From: Lachnospiraceae bacterium
GTDB lineage: Bacteria > Bacillota > Clostridia > Lachnospirales > Lachnospiraceae
Assembly: GCA_022788085.1 (NCBI GenBank)
Contig: JALEWA010000004.1
Span: 1-64,000, forward strand
Direction: 5' to 3'
DNA length: 64,000 nt
How positions within the stretch are numbered: the first letter of the stretch is position 1; every line of letters starts with the position of its first letter. The notes beneath the pieces were generated by a model, which was not told the DNA's origin, searched no databases, and saw only the letters and a list, made by a program, of their open reading frames with translations. Below are positions 27,691-36,736 of this stretch, one piece after another. Position numbers and translations under genes: made by a program.

Positions 27691-27725
27691 ACAAACGGAG
27701 TGGGTAATGTAAAATGGAGGACAAA

Positions 27726-28859
27726 ATGACTCATAATAATAAGATTCGAACCCTGACAGCAGGACTACTTACAGGCGGCATTTTTGCACTGTCTGTCACC
27801 TTTCTGCTGTCACCAAAGCAGGAATTCTCGGATAATGAGAACCGCTATCTTGCAAAGGCTCCTACTTTCGGTTGGGAGGCAATCAAAAGCGGACAATATA
27901 TGGAAGACTTAAGTTCATGGCTATCTGACCACTTTCCTTTTCGCGATTTCTTTATGGGCTTAAAAGCAGATACCGAAATTGCCCTTGGAAAAAGAGAAAT
28001 CAATAACGTCTACATTGCAGATGATGATTTTCTGATTGAAGTCTATGAAGCTCCTGTCAATACGGAACGTATTGCCGATACCTTCCATAAATTCTATGAG
28101 AAAATCGACACGGAACGTATTGATACAAGGCTCATGCTTATACCAACGGCAAGCTTCATCTATGCAGATAAGCTTCCTTCCTATGCACCTACACGCAATC
28201 AGATGGACACAGCAGAAGCTATCTATGACAAAGCCGGGATTCCATCCATTGACTGCACAAGCTTCTTATTAAACGCTTCTGATACGGAACAGCTATACTA
28301 TCGTACTGATCATCACTGGACCACTACAGGTGCTTATCAGGGATATCTTGCATACTGTGAAGCGAAAGGTTTGACTCCTGTTTCTCTGGATAATATGGAG
28401 GCAGAGACTGTTACCAATGAATTCTATGGAACTATTTATTCTAAGGTAAATGACTACAGCCTCATGGGAGACTCGATTACTATTTATGCCAATCCTGAAG
28501 ATTCCCTGACGGTTAACTATACTGATACAAAGGAAGTAACAGATTCGCTCTACAATCTTAATTATGTAGACAAAAAGGATAAGTACTCTCTATTTCTTAA
28601 CAATCTCCATACCTTGATAGAGATTACAAATGAAACAGCTGAATCTGATCGCGAGCTTGTATTAATTAAGGACAGCTATGCGAACTCTCTTGTTCCATTT
28701 CTAACACACCATTATAAGAAAATATATGTGTTTGATACAAGATACTATAAGGAAGGACCATCTTCCTTTATTAAGGAGCATCCGGGAGTAACTGATGTCC
28801 TGCTTCTATACAACATGAATACCTTAGATACCGATTCCGGTATTCGTGGTATCTATTAA
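27726..28859 (+). CDS. DHHW-family (AlgJ/AlgX/DltD-like) extracellular acyltransfer protein, cassette B
   Basis: A single N-terminal membrane anchor (about residues 9-29) is followed by an SGNH-like extracellular domain. It contains the full family signature DHHW (in YYRTDHHWTTTGAY) near residue 195 and LIKDSYANSLVPF near residue 315. The ATG at 27726 has GGAGG 5 nt upstream. An ATG at 27714 adds four residues but contains the ribosome binding site itself. The paralogue in cassette A has DTHW. It should accept the exported acyl group and modify a surface polymer. Confidence 0.88.
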   Translation: MTHNNKIRTLTAGLLTGGIFALSVTFLLSPKQEFSDNENRYLAKAPTFGWEAIKSGQYMEDLSSWLSDHFPFRDFFMGLKADTEIALGKREINNVYIADDDFLIEVYEAPVNTERIADTFHKFYEKIDTERIDTRLMLIPTASFIYADKLPSYAPTRNQMDTAEAIYDKAGIPSIDCTSFLLNASDTEQLYYRTDHHWTTTGAYQGYLAYCEAKGLTPVSLDNMEAETVTNEFYGTIYSKVNDYSLMGDSITIYANPEDSLTVNYTDTKEVTDSLYNLNYVDKKDKYSLFLNNLHTLIEITNETAESDRELVLIKDSYANSLVPFLTHHYKKIYVFDTRYYKEGPSSFIKEHPGVTDVLLLYNMNTLDTDSGIRGIY

Positions 28860-28896
28860 GAAAACGGCATGCCTTTCTCAGACATGCCGTTTTCTT
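28858..28896. terminator. Bidirectional terminator between cassette B and surface protein gene
   Basis: A perfect 14-bp stem (28858-28871 with 28883-28896) has an 11-nt loop and A/T-rich flanks serving both directions. It overlaps the stop codons of both convergent genes. Confidence 0.9.
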
Positions 28897-31800
28897 ATGC
28901 TTTTTGTTTCTTTTCTTTTTTCGTTTTTGTCCCCTTCTTTTTGTGCTTTTTAATCATAGAATGCAAGAGCTTTAACAGAATAATGCCTGCAGCGACTCCG
29001 GCTACCATTGCAACATATTTCCATATACTTGAACTTTCCTCAACGATACAGAAGGTTCCTGATGTTCCCGTCATTTCAACCTGTACATATTGTCCTCTTA
29101 CCTTGCATGGAATCTGCTGCCATTCTCCATTCTGATATAACCAGACTTGTGCTTTTTCGAATGGATTCAATAATCTTAATGCAAAGGTCTCAATCTCTGC
29201 TTTTCCACTATTTTCAAGTAAGATATCATATACAGTATATGCATGATTATCAACAATATCCATAGATGGAATCTTCTCACTTGTGTATGCATTCAGCTTT
29301 GCATCCTCTGTAAAAGTACCTTCAACATAAGCAATCGCTTTCTCTTGCCTCTCCTCACCTGCCTGTATAGTGCTTCTCCTGCTACTCTCTACTACTGTTA
29401 CATTTTCCTTATATTCACCTTCTATCACAAGATTTCCTGTCATAATTTCTCCTGATACATCAGGCCATACACAGTAATACCCTTCTTTCTTCGGTGCCTC
29501 CGGGAAATTTAAGTTATCAAGGCTGTCTCCGTATTTTATCTCCTGTGTTCCAAGATAAATATCATCTACTTTATAAGTAACCTTCAGGTGCCAGAAATCA
29601 TTCGGTAAACCGGTTACCGTCAGAAGCTCCTCATAAGTTATCGGTTCTGCTTCTCCAATAAAACTGATATTATCCACTCCATAAATATCGTCTCCAACAT
29701 AGAAATTATTGGATACCTTACTCTCTTGTGGCTCCTTCTCATCCTCGTCCTTGGTTGCTACCTGACCGGCTATTGCACCAAAACGTCCTTCTGCCTCAAG
29801 AAGATTAACCATTGTATAGCAATCGGAAATGGTATCACCATAACCAGCAATACCGCCTACATTCTTATTACCTGATATCGTACATAGTGCATAACAATTG
29901 CGGATTAATGTGAGTGACTCACCACTGATACCACCTACATAGTCGCCACCAGTGCTTTCTACAGAGCCGTATGCTTTACAGTCTGTTACAATTCCATGAT
30001 TCATAAAGCCTACAATACCGCCTGCACCATTCTTCTTTGCAGTTACAAAGCCATAATTGGAGCTTCCCTTAATAATACACTTTGTTGTATAGCTTCCGCC
30101 CAATCCCTTTTCGCTTGAGCCTGCCGCATTATCCTCCGGATCCTCTTCATCAATTGCCATGGAACCTGCGATACCACCTACATCAATATCTCCCTTGACT
30201 ACTCCTTTGTTAATACTGTCATCTACTCTTCCTTGGGTAGCTGCTTCTATTTCTTCCTCGGAAACATCAGAATAGAAGCCACTTTTATCTGTCGAACTAT
30301 AATCCTCCATCTTATCAACAAAAAGATTAAATATTTTATTTATCTGATCATTGATTGCAGACAGATCCTGATTAATCACATCCGAATAACTGGAAGCATG
30401 ATCACTAATACTTCCAATCGTATCTGACATTCCCTGAAGCTGCTCACGGAATGCATCCATATTCTCATCAAAATCGCCTCCAAGCTTAGCAATTTGAATG
30501 TCTTCCTGTGCGTTCAGGTAATCAACAATACCTCTCACTCCGTTGCCTGCATACTTCAAATAATCTATAATACTCTGTATATTATTTGTAGCCTGAGCAA
30601 TATCTTTATTAGCAGCTTTTGCTGCATCTGACATATATGGACCATATATCGTAGCAATCAGCGATAAATCACTTAGAATTTCGGTTGCTGCTGTTCCTGA
30701 TACTGTAATACTTTCTGATAAATCTACTATCAGCTTTTCAAGCTCATCCTTTTCATCAGCAGTCAGTTCATTATAAGACTTTATGGAACCATCATCTTTC
30801 TGTAGCAGTACCTTAATCTGATTCATCTGCATGGATATATTGTTAGACTGACCGTTGAGTGTTCCTGCATTTGCATTAATCCTGTCCATGGCATCCTGTG
30901 CAGAGGCTTCCTGACTTTGCTTCGAAAAGGTAATCGCGGCCTTTGCCGGTTCCTGATTCTTCGTAAGATAGAACTCATACGTAAAACTTCCCGCCTCGGC
31001 TTTTGCCAGTGAAATCGCATTTCCGTTTTTATCCGTCACTGACGGTGTCTGGCTTACCGTATAACCGGAATCCGGTGTTACTTTCAATATAACTTTAGTA
31101 CCATCTCCATCCTTTCCTGAATACGCTGCACTACCACCAACATTGGATTGCATAACAAGAAGGATTGGTTCAAAGATTGCTGTAATCTCCACATCATCAT
31201 CCGGCATTACAAAGCTATAATGCTTATTCGAAGTCTGATATGAAATCGGATTTCCATTACGATCACTTACTCTTAATTCCTTTAAACGATAGCCACTTTT
31301 TGAAACGGTAATCACTTCTATCTTCTCTCCTGCAGCAGCTTGAGAGCTTTGTGTAGTTACGGTACCACCTGTACCACCTACACTGCTGATATCATAACTT
31401 CCTGTCTTTTTTTGGAAGCTTCCTGTTATTTTTATCGGTGTTGTCATATTATCACCATTTAATACATAGCGATAACTATTATCACCAACTGCCTCCATGT
31501 CACTTCTATTTACATTTTTTGTATTTCCATTTGCCCCGGTAGCAACAAAACTGATTCCACTATCAACCTCGTAACCGGAGGATGGTGATAAAAGGATTTC
31601 ATACGCGTTTCCTACCGAAGTGCTTCTTGTGGCTGCTACATTACCTCCCACGTTAGATACACCATAAATAGCATCATCTGTCTCCGGTGTATACTTGAAT
31701 ACAACCTGAACCTCCTTATCACCGGCTGTCATAGTAAAGTAATATTCTCCAGGTGTAGTACTGGATTCCGTAAGCATTACAGATCCGCTATTTCCTACTG

Positions 31801-33790
31801 CCTGAATGGAATCCACTGAATATTTATAAGAACTTGTCCTGACACGAACAGTAACCTTATCGCCAACAGCAGCGTAAGAGCTTTCTGTCTGAATACTTCC
31901 TCCTGTTGATGATACTGTTGTTATCTTATATGCATTTGCTTTCTTCTGAAAGCTTCCTTCCACCAAAACAGGTTCTGTACTTGGCTGATATCCACTTTTG
32001 TTTACAATCGCTTTATAAACACTGCTATCACTTCCATCCGGTATCAAAGTAACCGTATTACTTCCTCCTATGGAAACAGTGTGGCTGTTTCCCAACTCAT
32101 AGCCACTATAAGCTCTTGCTTCTATTTCTATGGTACCATCATTTTTATTCGTGACTGTTATGTTTCCTCCTTCATTGGATTTTGCAATAAAGGCACCAAC
32201 ATAAGTATATTCAGCTGCAACTAATATATTTTCCTTTGGCATGGTAAAGGAATATTGATTGGAGGCTGTTTGGGAAATGGCTATTTTTTTCCCATTTGCA
32301 TCTGTAACAGTGAGACTCTTTATTTCATATCCATTATCTGCCTTTACCGTAATGGTTACCGAATCACCTTCCGCCGGATTCATATTATCAGCCTGTAAGG
32401 TTCCTCCTATACTAGAAGCAAGAGAAAGACGCTTATAGTCTGTTTCCTGGTACTGGTTTCCTGACAACTTTCCTGAAACATTCAAATCCTCATTCAGTTT
32501 CTTCAGTGTATTGTTAAAATCTGACATGGAATTTCCTGCTGCGTCTGCATTATTCATAACACCAGGCAGTAATTCCGTCACATGGTCTATCCTTCCTGCT
32601 AAAGAATTGATCTGGTCTGTGTTCTTATCCATATATTCTGAAAGAGAATCTGATACATACTCACTGACGCCAATTGCATTATCTGAATATGCCTGAAGTA
32701 CATCGACATCATTCTTAATGACATCCTTACCTTCTGTCATATCATCAAGTGTCTTCTCAATCATGTCATGAAGCGTATCAATTTCCTTTCGCACTGAATC
32801 TGCTTCCTGATACTCTATGTATGGCTCCATCTGGCCAACAATGCCACCAATGTCCTTTCTTCCATATACCGTTCCAAGATTGGTGCATTGTGATACAACA
32901 CCGGACTGTCTTCCAACAATACCTCCAATATTATATCCGGTGTGTTCGTAGCCAATGATACCACTATTGGTACAACGCGTAACAGTTCCTCTGGAAAAAC
33001 CTGCAATTCCACCCGTATCGACTCCGCTTTGAAGCTTTACGTCTTTGGAATTATCTGCAATATCCATAATTAACTCTGTACTGATTTCATCATCTTCCTC
33101 TACCCACTTTCCACTATCATTAATATTGGAATAGTTCGTACAGTTGTCAATCACACCATAGTTTTTTCCGGCAATTCCACCTGTATAATAATATCCGATG
33201 ATTCTTCCCTTCACAGTACACTTATGAATCATTCCGGTTGCTTCATTAATACCGGCAATTCCACCTGTTTCATTCTTACCGTTTACACTTCCCTGAAAGG
33301 TACTATTACGGATTACTCCTTTATTTACACCGCAAATACCACCAATTCTCTGCTTCTCGTCCTCTGATGTAACACTTCCCTTAAGTGTCAGGTTGGCTAT
33401 GGTTCCTGTTTCACCAACATACCGAAATAATCCGGCAACATATCCTTCTCCATCATATTGAAAGCCTGAAATGGTATGTCCGTTTCCATCAAATATACCA
33501 TTGAATACAGAAATATTCTTAAACTCTGAACCACTAACATTAATATCCTGTGTAAGAGTTACATACTTATTGGTGGACCAGGCATCTACATAACAATTCT
33601 TAGCTAATTGAATCAGTTCTTCAACCGAATCTATTTCTATTTTCTCATACTCTGTTTGCTGTGTTTCTTCCACCTGTGTTTTAGGTTCCTCTTTTGCAAA
33701 AGTAATTCCCATAGGCAGCAGACTACTCATCAACGTCAATACCAGTGCAAAACTTAGTATCTTATTTCTCACTATCATTCTCTTCTTCAC
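28895..33790 (-). CDS. Giant GLUG-repeat surface protein with C-terminal membrane anchor
   Basis: 1631 residues. A signal peptide (about 1-32) precedes GLUG-type beta-helix repeats (about 80-320, typical GGIAG and GGICG turns with CTNxG pieces). A helical stretch (about 325-430) is followed by five tandem bacterial-repeat beta modules (about 455-975), often starting with GG.I/V and containing GY(E/S/R)(I/V/L). A second helical region (about 980-1190), further GLUG repeats (about 1210-1355), a module like an internalin B-repeat (about 1395-1450) and a membrane helix (about 1590-1612) with a Lys-rich tail complete it. There is no LPxTG motif. The GTG start at 33790 lies inside the 3' end of the transporter gene (29-bp overlap), with AGGAGG 9 nt upstream, so translation is coupled. 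The two helical blocks are bracketed by the beta blocks. It may be an adhesin or a partner of the transporter. Function unknown. Confidence 0.85.
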   Translation of the reverse strand: MKKRMIVRNKILSFALVLTLMSSLLPMGITFAKEEPKTQVEETQQTEYEKIEIDSVEELIQLAKNCYVDAWSTNKYVTLTQDINVSGSEFKNISVFNGIFDGNGHTISGFQYDGEGYVAGLFRYVGETGTIANLTLKGSVTSEDEKQRIGGICGVNKGVIRNSTFQGSVNGKNETGGIAGINEATGMIHKCTVKGRIIGYYYTGGIAGKNYGVIDNCTNYSNINDSGKWVEEDDEISTELIMDIADNSKDVKLQSGVDTGGIAGFSRGTVTRCTNSGIIGYEHTGYNIGGIVGRQSGVVSQCTNLGTVYGRKDIGGIVGQMEPYIEYQEADSVRKEIDTLHDMIEKTLDDMTEGKDVIKNDVDVLQAYSDNAIGVSEYVSDSLSEYMDKNTDQINSLAGRIDHVTELLPGVMNNADAAGNSMSDFNNTLKKLNEDLNVSGKLSGNQYQETDYKRLSLASSIGGTLQADNMNPAEGDSVTITVKADNGYEIKSLTVTDANGKKIAISQTASNQYSFTMPKENILVAAEYTYVGAFIAKSNEGGNITVTNKNDGTIEIEARAYSGYELGNSHTVSIGGSNTVTLIPDGSDSSVYKAIVNKSGYQPSTEPVLVEGSFQKKANAYKITTVSSTGGSIQTESSYAAVGDKVTVRVRTSSYKYSVDSIQAVGNSGSVMLTESSTTPGEYYFTMTAGDKEVQVVFKYTPETDDAIYGVSNVGGNVAATRSTSVGNAYEILLSPSSGYEVDSGISFVATGANGNTKNVNRSDMEAVGDNSYRYVLNGDNMTTPIKITGSFQKKTGSYDISSVGGTGGTVTTQSSQAAAGEKIEVITVSKSGYRLKELRVSDRNGNPISYQTSNKHYSFVMPDDDVEITAIFEPILLVMQSNVGGSAAYSGKDGDGTKVILKVTPDSGYTVSQTPSVTDKNGNAISLAKAEAGSFTYEFYLTKNQEPAKAAITFSKQSQEASAQDAMDRINANAGTLNGQSNNISMQMNQIKVLLQKDDGSIKSYNELTADEKDELEKLIVDLSESITVSGTAATEILSDLSLIATIYGPYMSDAAKAANKDIAQATNNIQSIIDYLKYAGNGVRGIVDYLNAQEDIQIAKLGGDFDENMDAFREQLQGMSDTIGSISDHASSYSDVINQDLSAINDQINKIFNLFVDKMEDYSSTDKSGFYSDVSEEEIEAATQGRVDDSINKGVVKGDIDVGGIAGSMAIDEEDPEDNAAGSSEKGLGGSYTTKCIIKGSSNYGFVTAKKNGAGGIVGFMNHGIVTDCKAYGSVESTGGDYVGGISGESLTLIRNCYALCTISGNKNVGGIAGYGDTISDCYTMVNLLEAEGRFGAIAGQVATKDEDEKEPQESKVSNNFYVGDDIYGVDNISFIGEAEPITYEELLTVTGLPNDFWHLKVTYKVDDIYLGTQEIKYGDSLDNLNFPEAPKKEGYYCVWPDVSGEIMTGNLVIEGEYKENVTVVESSRRSTIQAGEERQEKAIAYVEGTFTEDAKLNAYTSEKIPSMDIVDNHAYTVYDILLENSGKAEIETFALRLLNPFEKAQVWLYQNGEWQQIPCKVRGQYVQVEMTGTSGTFCIVEESSSIWKYVAMVAGVAAGIILLKLLHSMIKKHKKKGTKTKKEKKQKA

Positions 33791-36266
33791 CGGTATTCAC
33801 CTCCTCTGTCATTTCCTTATCTTCCAGCAATTCCTCTTCCATCTGCTCAATCTTACCTATCTTAATCAGTGCATTTACATCACCTTTCACAACCGCATGA
33901 ATCTCACCGGTTACAAGTCCATTAATCTGTCCCTGTACATAACCGTCTACCCTGACAAGTCCTGATGTCTTCTCCAGCTTTATTGGTACAGAGACCTTAA
34001 AGGATGTCTTCTCAATAATCTTCTCTCCAAGCAGAAGAATCTGTGGAAGGATAAACATTACAATAATAATAGAAATAATGGTTCCACGACCAAGACACTG
34101 TCCAATACCGCAAATTGCACCATCAGAAGAAAGCTGTCCGATTAAAATACCTGCAAGTGCAAGCATGGAACCGGAAGTAACAATGGTCGGGAATGCAAAA
34201 TTCATTGTTTCAATAATAGCATCCTTTCTTGACATCTTATCCTTCAGTTCCATATATCGCCCTGAAATAACGATAGCATAGTCGATATTTGCACCCATCT
34301 GGATTGAACTTACAATCAGATAGCTCATGAAAAACAGATTATTCTTCTGTATTGCCGGAAACGCAAAATTAATCCAGATAGCTCCCTGAATAACAACGAT
34401 CAGTAAAACAGGCATTCCCGCTGACATAAAGGTAAATAATAATACTGCCAAAACAGCAAGAATAGAAACTACCGAAACAACAGTATTGTCTACATCAAAC
34501 GTCTTCTTCAAATCATACTGACTGGTAGATTCTCCAACTACCAGTATCGTTCCATCATAATACTTTGCTGCGATTTCATGCATCTTATCAAGAAAAGCAA
34601 AGGTTTCCTCTCCCTCTTCCGGAAGATTTAAGTAAATCATCATTCTGCTGTAATCCGGTCCCTGGAGCTGGTCAAGTGCTAACTGCATTGCATCATGAGC
34701 TTCCTCCAGTGTATCATTAAGCTCATCATCCAGTGTCACATACCCCTCCTGCACCTCATCATACAGGAACATAAACATATCAATCAATGGTACACTGTAG
34801 GTAGACAATCCATTAATAATTTTCGCATAGTTCTCATCGTCTACTGCATATGCCATATAAAGCAACTCTGAAACCTCATAATCCAGTTCTAACAGTTCCG
34901 AGAATTCTCTTGCCGTCAGCTTATCAGTCAGCATATAGCCATCCATAGCCTCCGTATTGGATAATCCCATGGTATAATCGATTTCATCATAGGTTTCAAG
35001 CTCATTTAAGAGCCTTCTCTCCTTCTCATAGTCACCAGCCGGAACCACTAAAGCTACAAAATTGGTTTCTCCAAAGCTCTCAACAATCAACTCATCTGCA
35101 AGCTGTGTCTCATTTTGCACAGGAGTCTCTATCATGGTATAACCATATACAAAAGGACATTTTGCCTGAATCGTGTAAGCCACAATAACTAATACAACAA
35201 ACAATGGTGGCATAATATATTTTGTCGCATAAGCAAACTTTCCTACAAAAGGAATCTTAGGTACAAAATTCTTATGCTTTGTCTTATCCATCAGATTACC
35301 AAAAACCATGATCAGTCCCGGCATCAAAAGAAATACGGCAAGTAAGCTCAATAAAATTGCCTTAATCAAACAGATTGCCATATCCTTACCAATACCAAAC
35401 TGCATGAACATCATGGCAATCAGACCACCTATAGTCGTAAGAGAGCTGGAAGTAATCTCAGGAATTGCCTTACTCAATGCAATAATATCCGCTTCCCTAA
35501 TCGGAAGATTCTCATGCTCCTCTTTATATCGATTACAAAAGATAACTGCGTAGTCAATGGATAAGGCAAGCTGCAATACCACCGTTACCGAATTTGATAC
35601 AAATGAAATTTTTCCTAATAAGTAATTTGTTCCATTTGAGATCAGTGCTGCTGCAATAAATGTCAATAAAAGTACCGGAACCTCTGCATAAGTCTGTGAG
35701 GTGAAAATAAGTACTGTCACAACGATAATCGCTACCAGAACACTTACCGTATTCATCTCACTGGCAATTTGCTCTGCACTCGCATCACCCATGCTTGTCG
35801 ACACATAAATATCATAATCAGAAAGCATTTCCTTAATGCTGTCCAATGCCTCTAATGCTCTGTCATCCTTTTCTTCATACCGAAAGGTTATATCATAAAG
35901 CGCCGAAAAGTTATTATAATAGTCCTTGGAATTTTCAAAATTCAACATGGAGACTTCCGGCATATTTCGTATGTCATCTGCTATTCTTTCTGCTTCCTCA
36001 TACGTGATATTCGTTGCCATGACCTTTGCAGAGCCATAGGTAATAAACTGCTCCTCCATCAAATCCAAGCCCTGGCTTGTTTCAGAGCTGTCAGGAAGAT
36101 AGGCAGGAAGTGAATTCTCTACCTCTACCCAGTTCATTGATATCACAGAGAAAATAATGACAATTCCAAATAACAGAAAAAACAAATTTCTTCTGTCTAC
36201 AATAAAGGTTGCAACCTTTATCATAAAATTGCTCTCTTCACCCATTCCTTTATTTTCTTTGCTCAC
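33762..36266 (-). CDS. MMPL/RND-family transporter (HAE3-like) with bactofilin-like tail
   Basis: 834 residues with two pseudo-symmetric halves. Each half has a large extracellular loop and a sterol-sensing-like bundle of six helices. The proton-relay-type motifs are SIDYAVIFCNRY (first half) and NIDYAIVISGRY (second half). MMPL proteins export lipids, peptides or other hydrophobic molecules. After the last helix a roughly 85-residue cytoplasmic tail has short repeats (VDGYVQGQINGLVTGEIHAV), resembling bactofilin-type beta-helix turns, then an acidic end. The GTG start at 36266 has AAAGGAG 8 nt upstream. The downstream surface protein gene overlaps it by 29 bp. Substrate unknown; an accessory role for the surface protein is inferred. 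Confidence 0.9.
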   Translation of the reverse strand: MSKENKGMGEESNFMIKVATFIVDRRNLFFLLFGIVIIFSVISMNWVEVENSLPAYLPDSSETSQGLDLMEEQFITYGSAKVMATNITYEEAERIADDIRNMPEVSMLNFENSKDYYNNFSALYDITFRYEEKDDRALEALDSIKEMLSDYDIYVSTSMGDASAEQIASEMNTVSVLVAIIVVTVLIFTSQTYAEVPVLLLTFIAAALISNGTNYLLGKISFVSNSVTVVLQLALSIDYAVIFCNRYKEEHENLPIREADIIALSKAIPEITSSSLTTIGGLIAMMFMQFGIGKDMAICLIKAILLSLLAVFLLMPGLIMVFGNLMDKTKHKNFVPKIPFVGKFAYATKYIMPPLFVVLVIVAYTIQAKCPFVYGYTMIETPVQNETQLADELIVESFGETNFVALVVPAGDYEKERRLLNELETYDEIDYTMGLSNTEAMDGYMLTDKLTAREFSELLELDYEVSELLYMAYAVDDENYAKIINGLSTYSVPLIDMFMFLYDEVQEGYVTLDDELNDTLEEAHDAMQLALDQLQGPDYSRMMIYLNLPEEGEETFAFLDKMHEIAAKYYDGTILVVGESTSQYDLKKTFDVDNTVVSVVSILAVLAVLLFTFMSAGMPVLLIVVIQGAIWINFAFPAIQKNNLFFMSYLIVSSIQMGANIDYAIVISGRYMELKDKMSRKDAIIETMNFAFPTIVTSGSMLALAGILIGQLSSDGAICGIGQCLGRGTIISIIIVMFILPQILLLGEKIIEKTSFKVSVPIKLEKTSGLVRVDGYVQGQINGLVTGEIHAVVKGDVNALIKIGKIEQMEEELLEDKEMTEEVNTGEEENDSEK

Positions 36267-36300
36267 TTTGTTCTCTCCTTTGTATTTTTATCACTTCTAT

Positions 36301-36330
36301 TATATATTATGGCATAATGAATTACATCAA
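36301..36330 (-). promoter_or_regulatory. Probable promoter of the MMPL-surface protein operon
   Basis: On the minus strand, TTGATG (36325-36330) and TATATA (36301-36306) are 18 bp apart, directly after the terminator hairpin of the upstream remnant gene. The -35 box shares bases with that terminator's T tract. Confidence 0.4.
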
Positions 36331-36362
36331 AAAACAGACAAATTTGCAAATTTGTCTGTTTT
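36331..36362 (-). terminator. Strong hairpin terminator downstream of the ProX remnant
   Basis: A perfect 15-bp inverted repeat (36331-36345 with 36348-36362). The minus-strand arm ends in six T. A second inverted repeat (about 36433-36455) lies just after the remnant stop codon. Between them is only AT-rich sequence. Confidence 0.75.
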
Positions 36363-36456
36363 CTTAGAATATTTAATATTTTTTTAGAATAATTTTATAT
36401 TCTTTATTTATTCTTTTTAGATTGGTACGGATCACTAAAGATTCGAATCTTAGTGT

Positions 36457-36669
36457 TTAGGCTTCTCCGGTCAGATGTACGGTAATCATCTCATGATGTA
36501 CTGCCGGAAGAAATTTCTCCCAAACATCGCTTTCCTTTATCTTCAAACTGGAGGTATTGATACAGGGGTGACAGCTCCTTTGTCTTGAATGGTTTATCTC
36601 CCGGCATCATCAGCAGATAATAGTTTGTTTTCTGACGATTACATAGAAACAGATTTTTGCATATCCATT
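36457..36669 (-). pseudogene. Decayed YbaK/ProX-type aminoacyl-tRNA deacylase remnant
   Basis: No long open frame exists, but two family blocks are legible on the minus strand. CNRQKTNYYLLMMPGDKPFK is read from about 36650 to 36573. In the next frame, HPCINTSSLKI followed by EKFLPAVHHEMITVHLTGEA runs to the stop at 36457. These match the start and end of the catalytic region of clostridial prolyl-tRNA-editing (YbaK/ProX) proteins. The first 50-odd residues and about 75 residues between the blocks are missing, and the frame changes by one at about 36570. A perfect AAGGAGG site and a good promoter still stand upstream but now lead to a nine-codon frame. Confidence 0.75.
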
Positions 36670-36694
36670 CCTCCTTGACTCTTTTTCACTCTGA

Positions 36695-36723
36695 TAGTAT
36701 TACTTTATTATGCTAAAGTCAAG
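36695..36723 (-). promoter_or_regulatory. Promoter upstream of the ProX remnant
   Basis: -35 TTGACT (36718-36723), 17-bp spacer and -10 TACTAT (36695-36700) on the minus strand, between the GH31 stop and the remnant. It looks fully intact even though the gene it serves is broken. Confidence 0.65.
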
Positions 36724-36736
36724 AATTGTGAGGTTC

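Noticed and set aside
28895-29100. Possible sortase sorting signal at the C-terminus of the giant surface protein
   Set aside because: There is a membrane helix and Lys-rich tail but no LPxTG- or NPxTx-like motif before it; I treat it as a plain membrane anchor.
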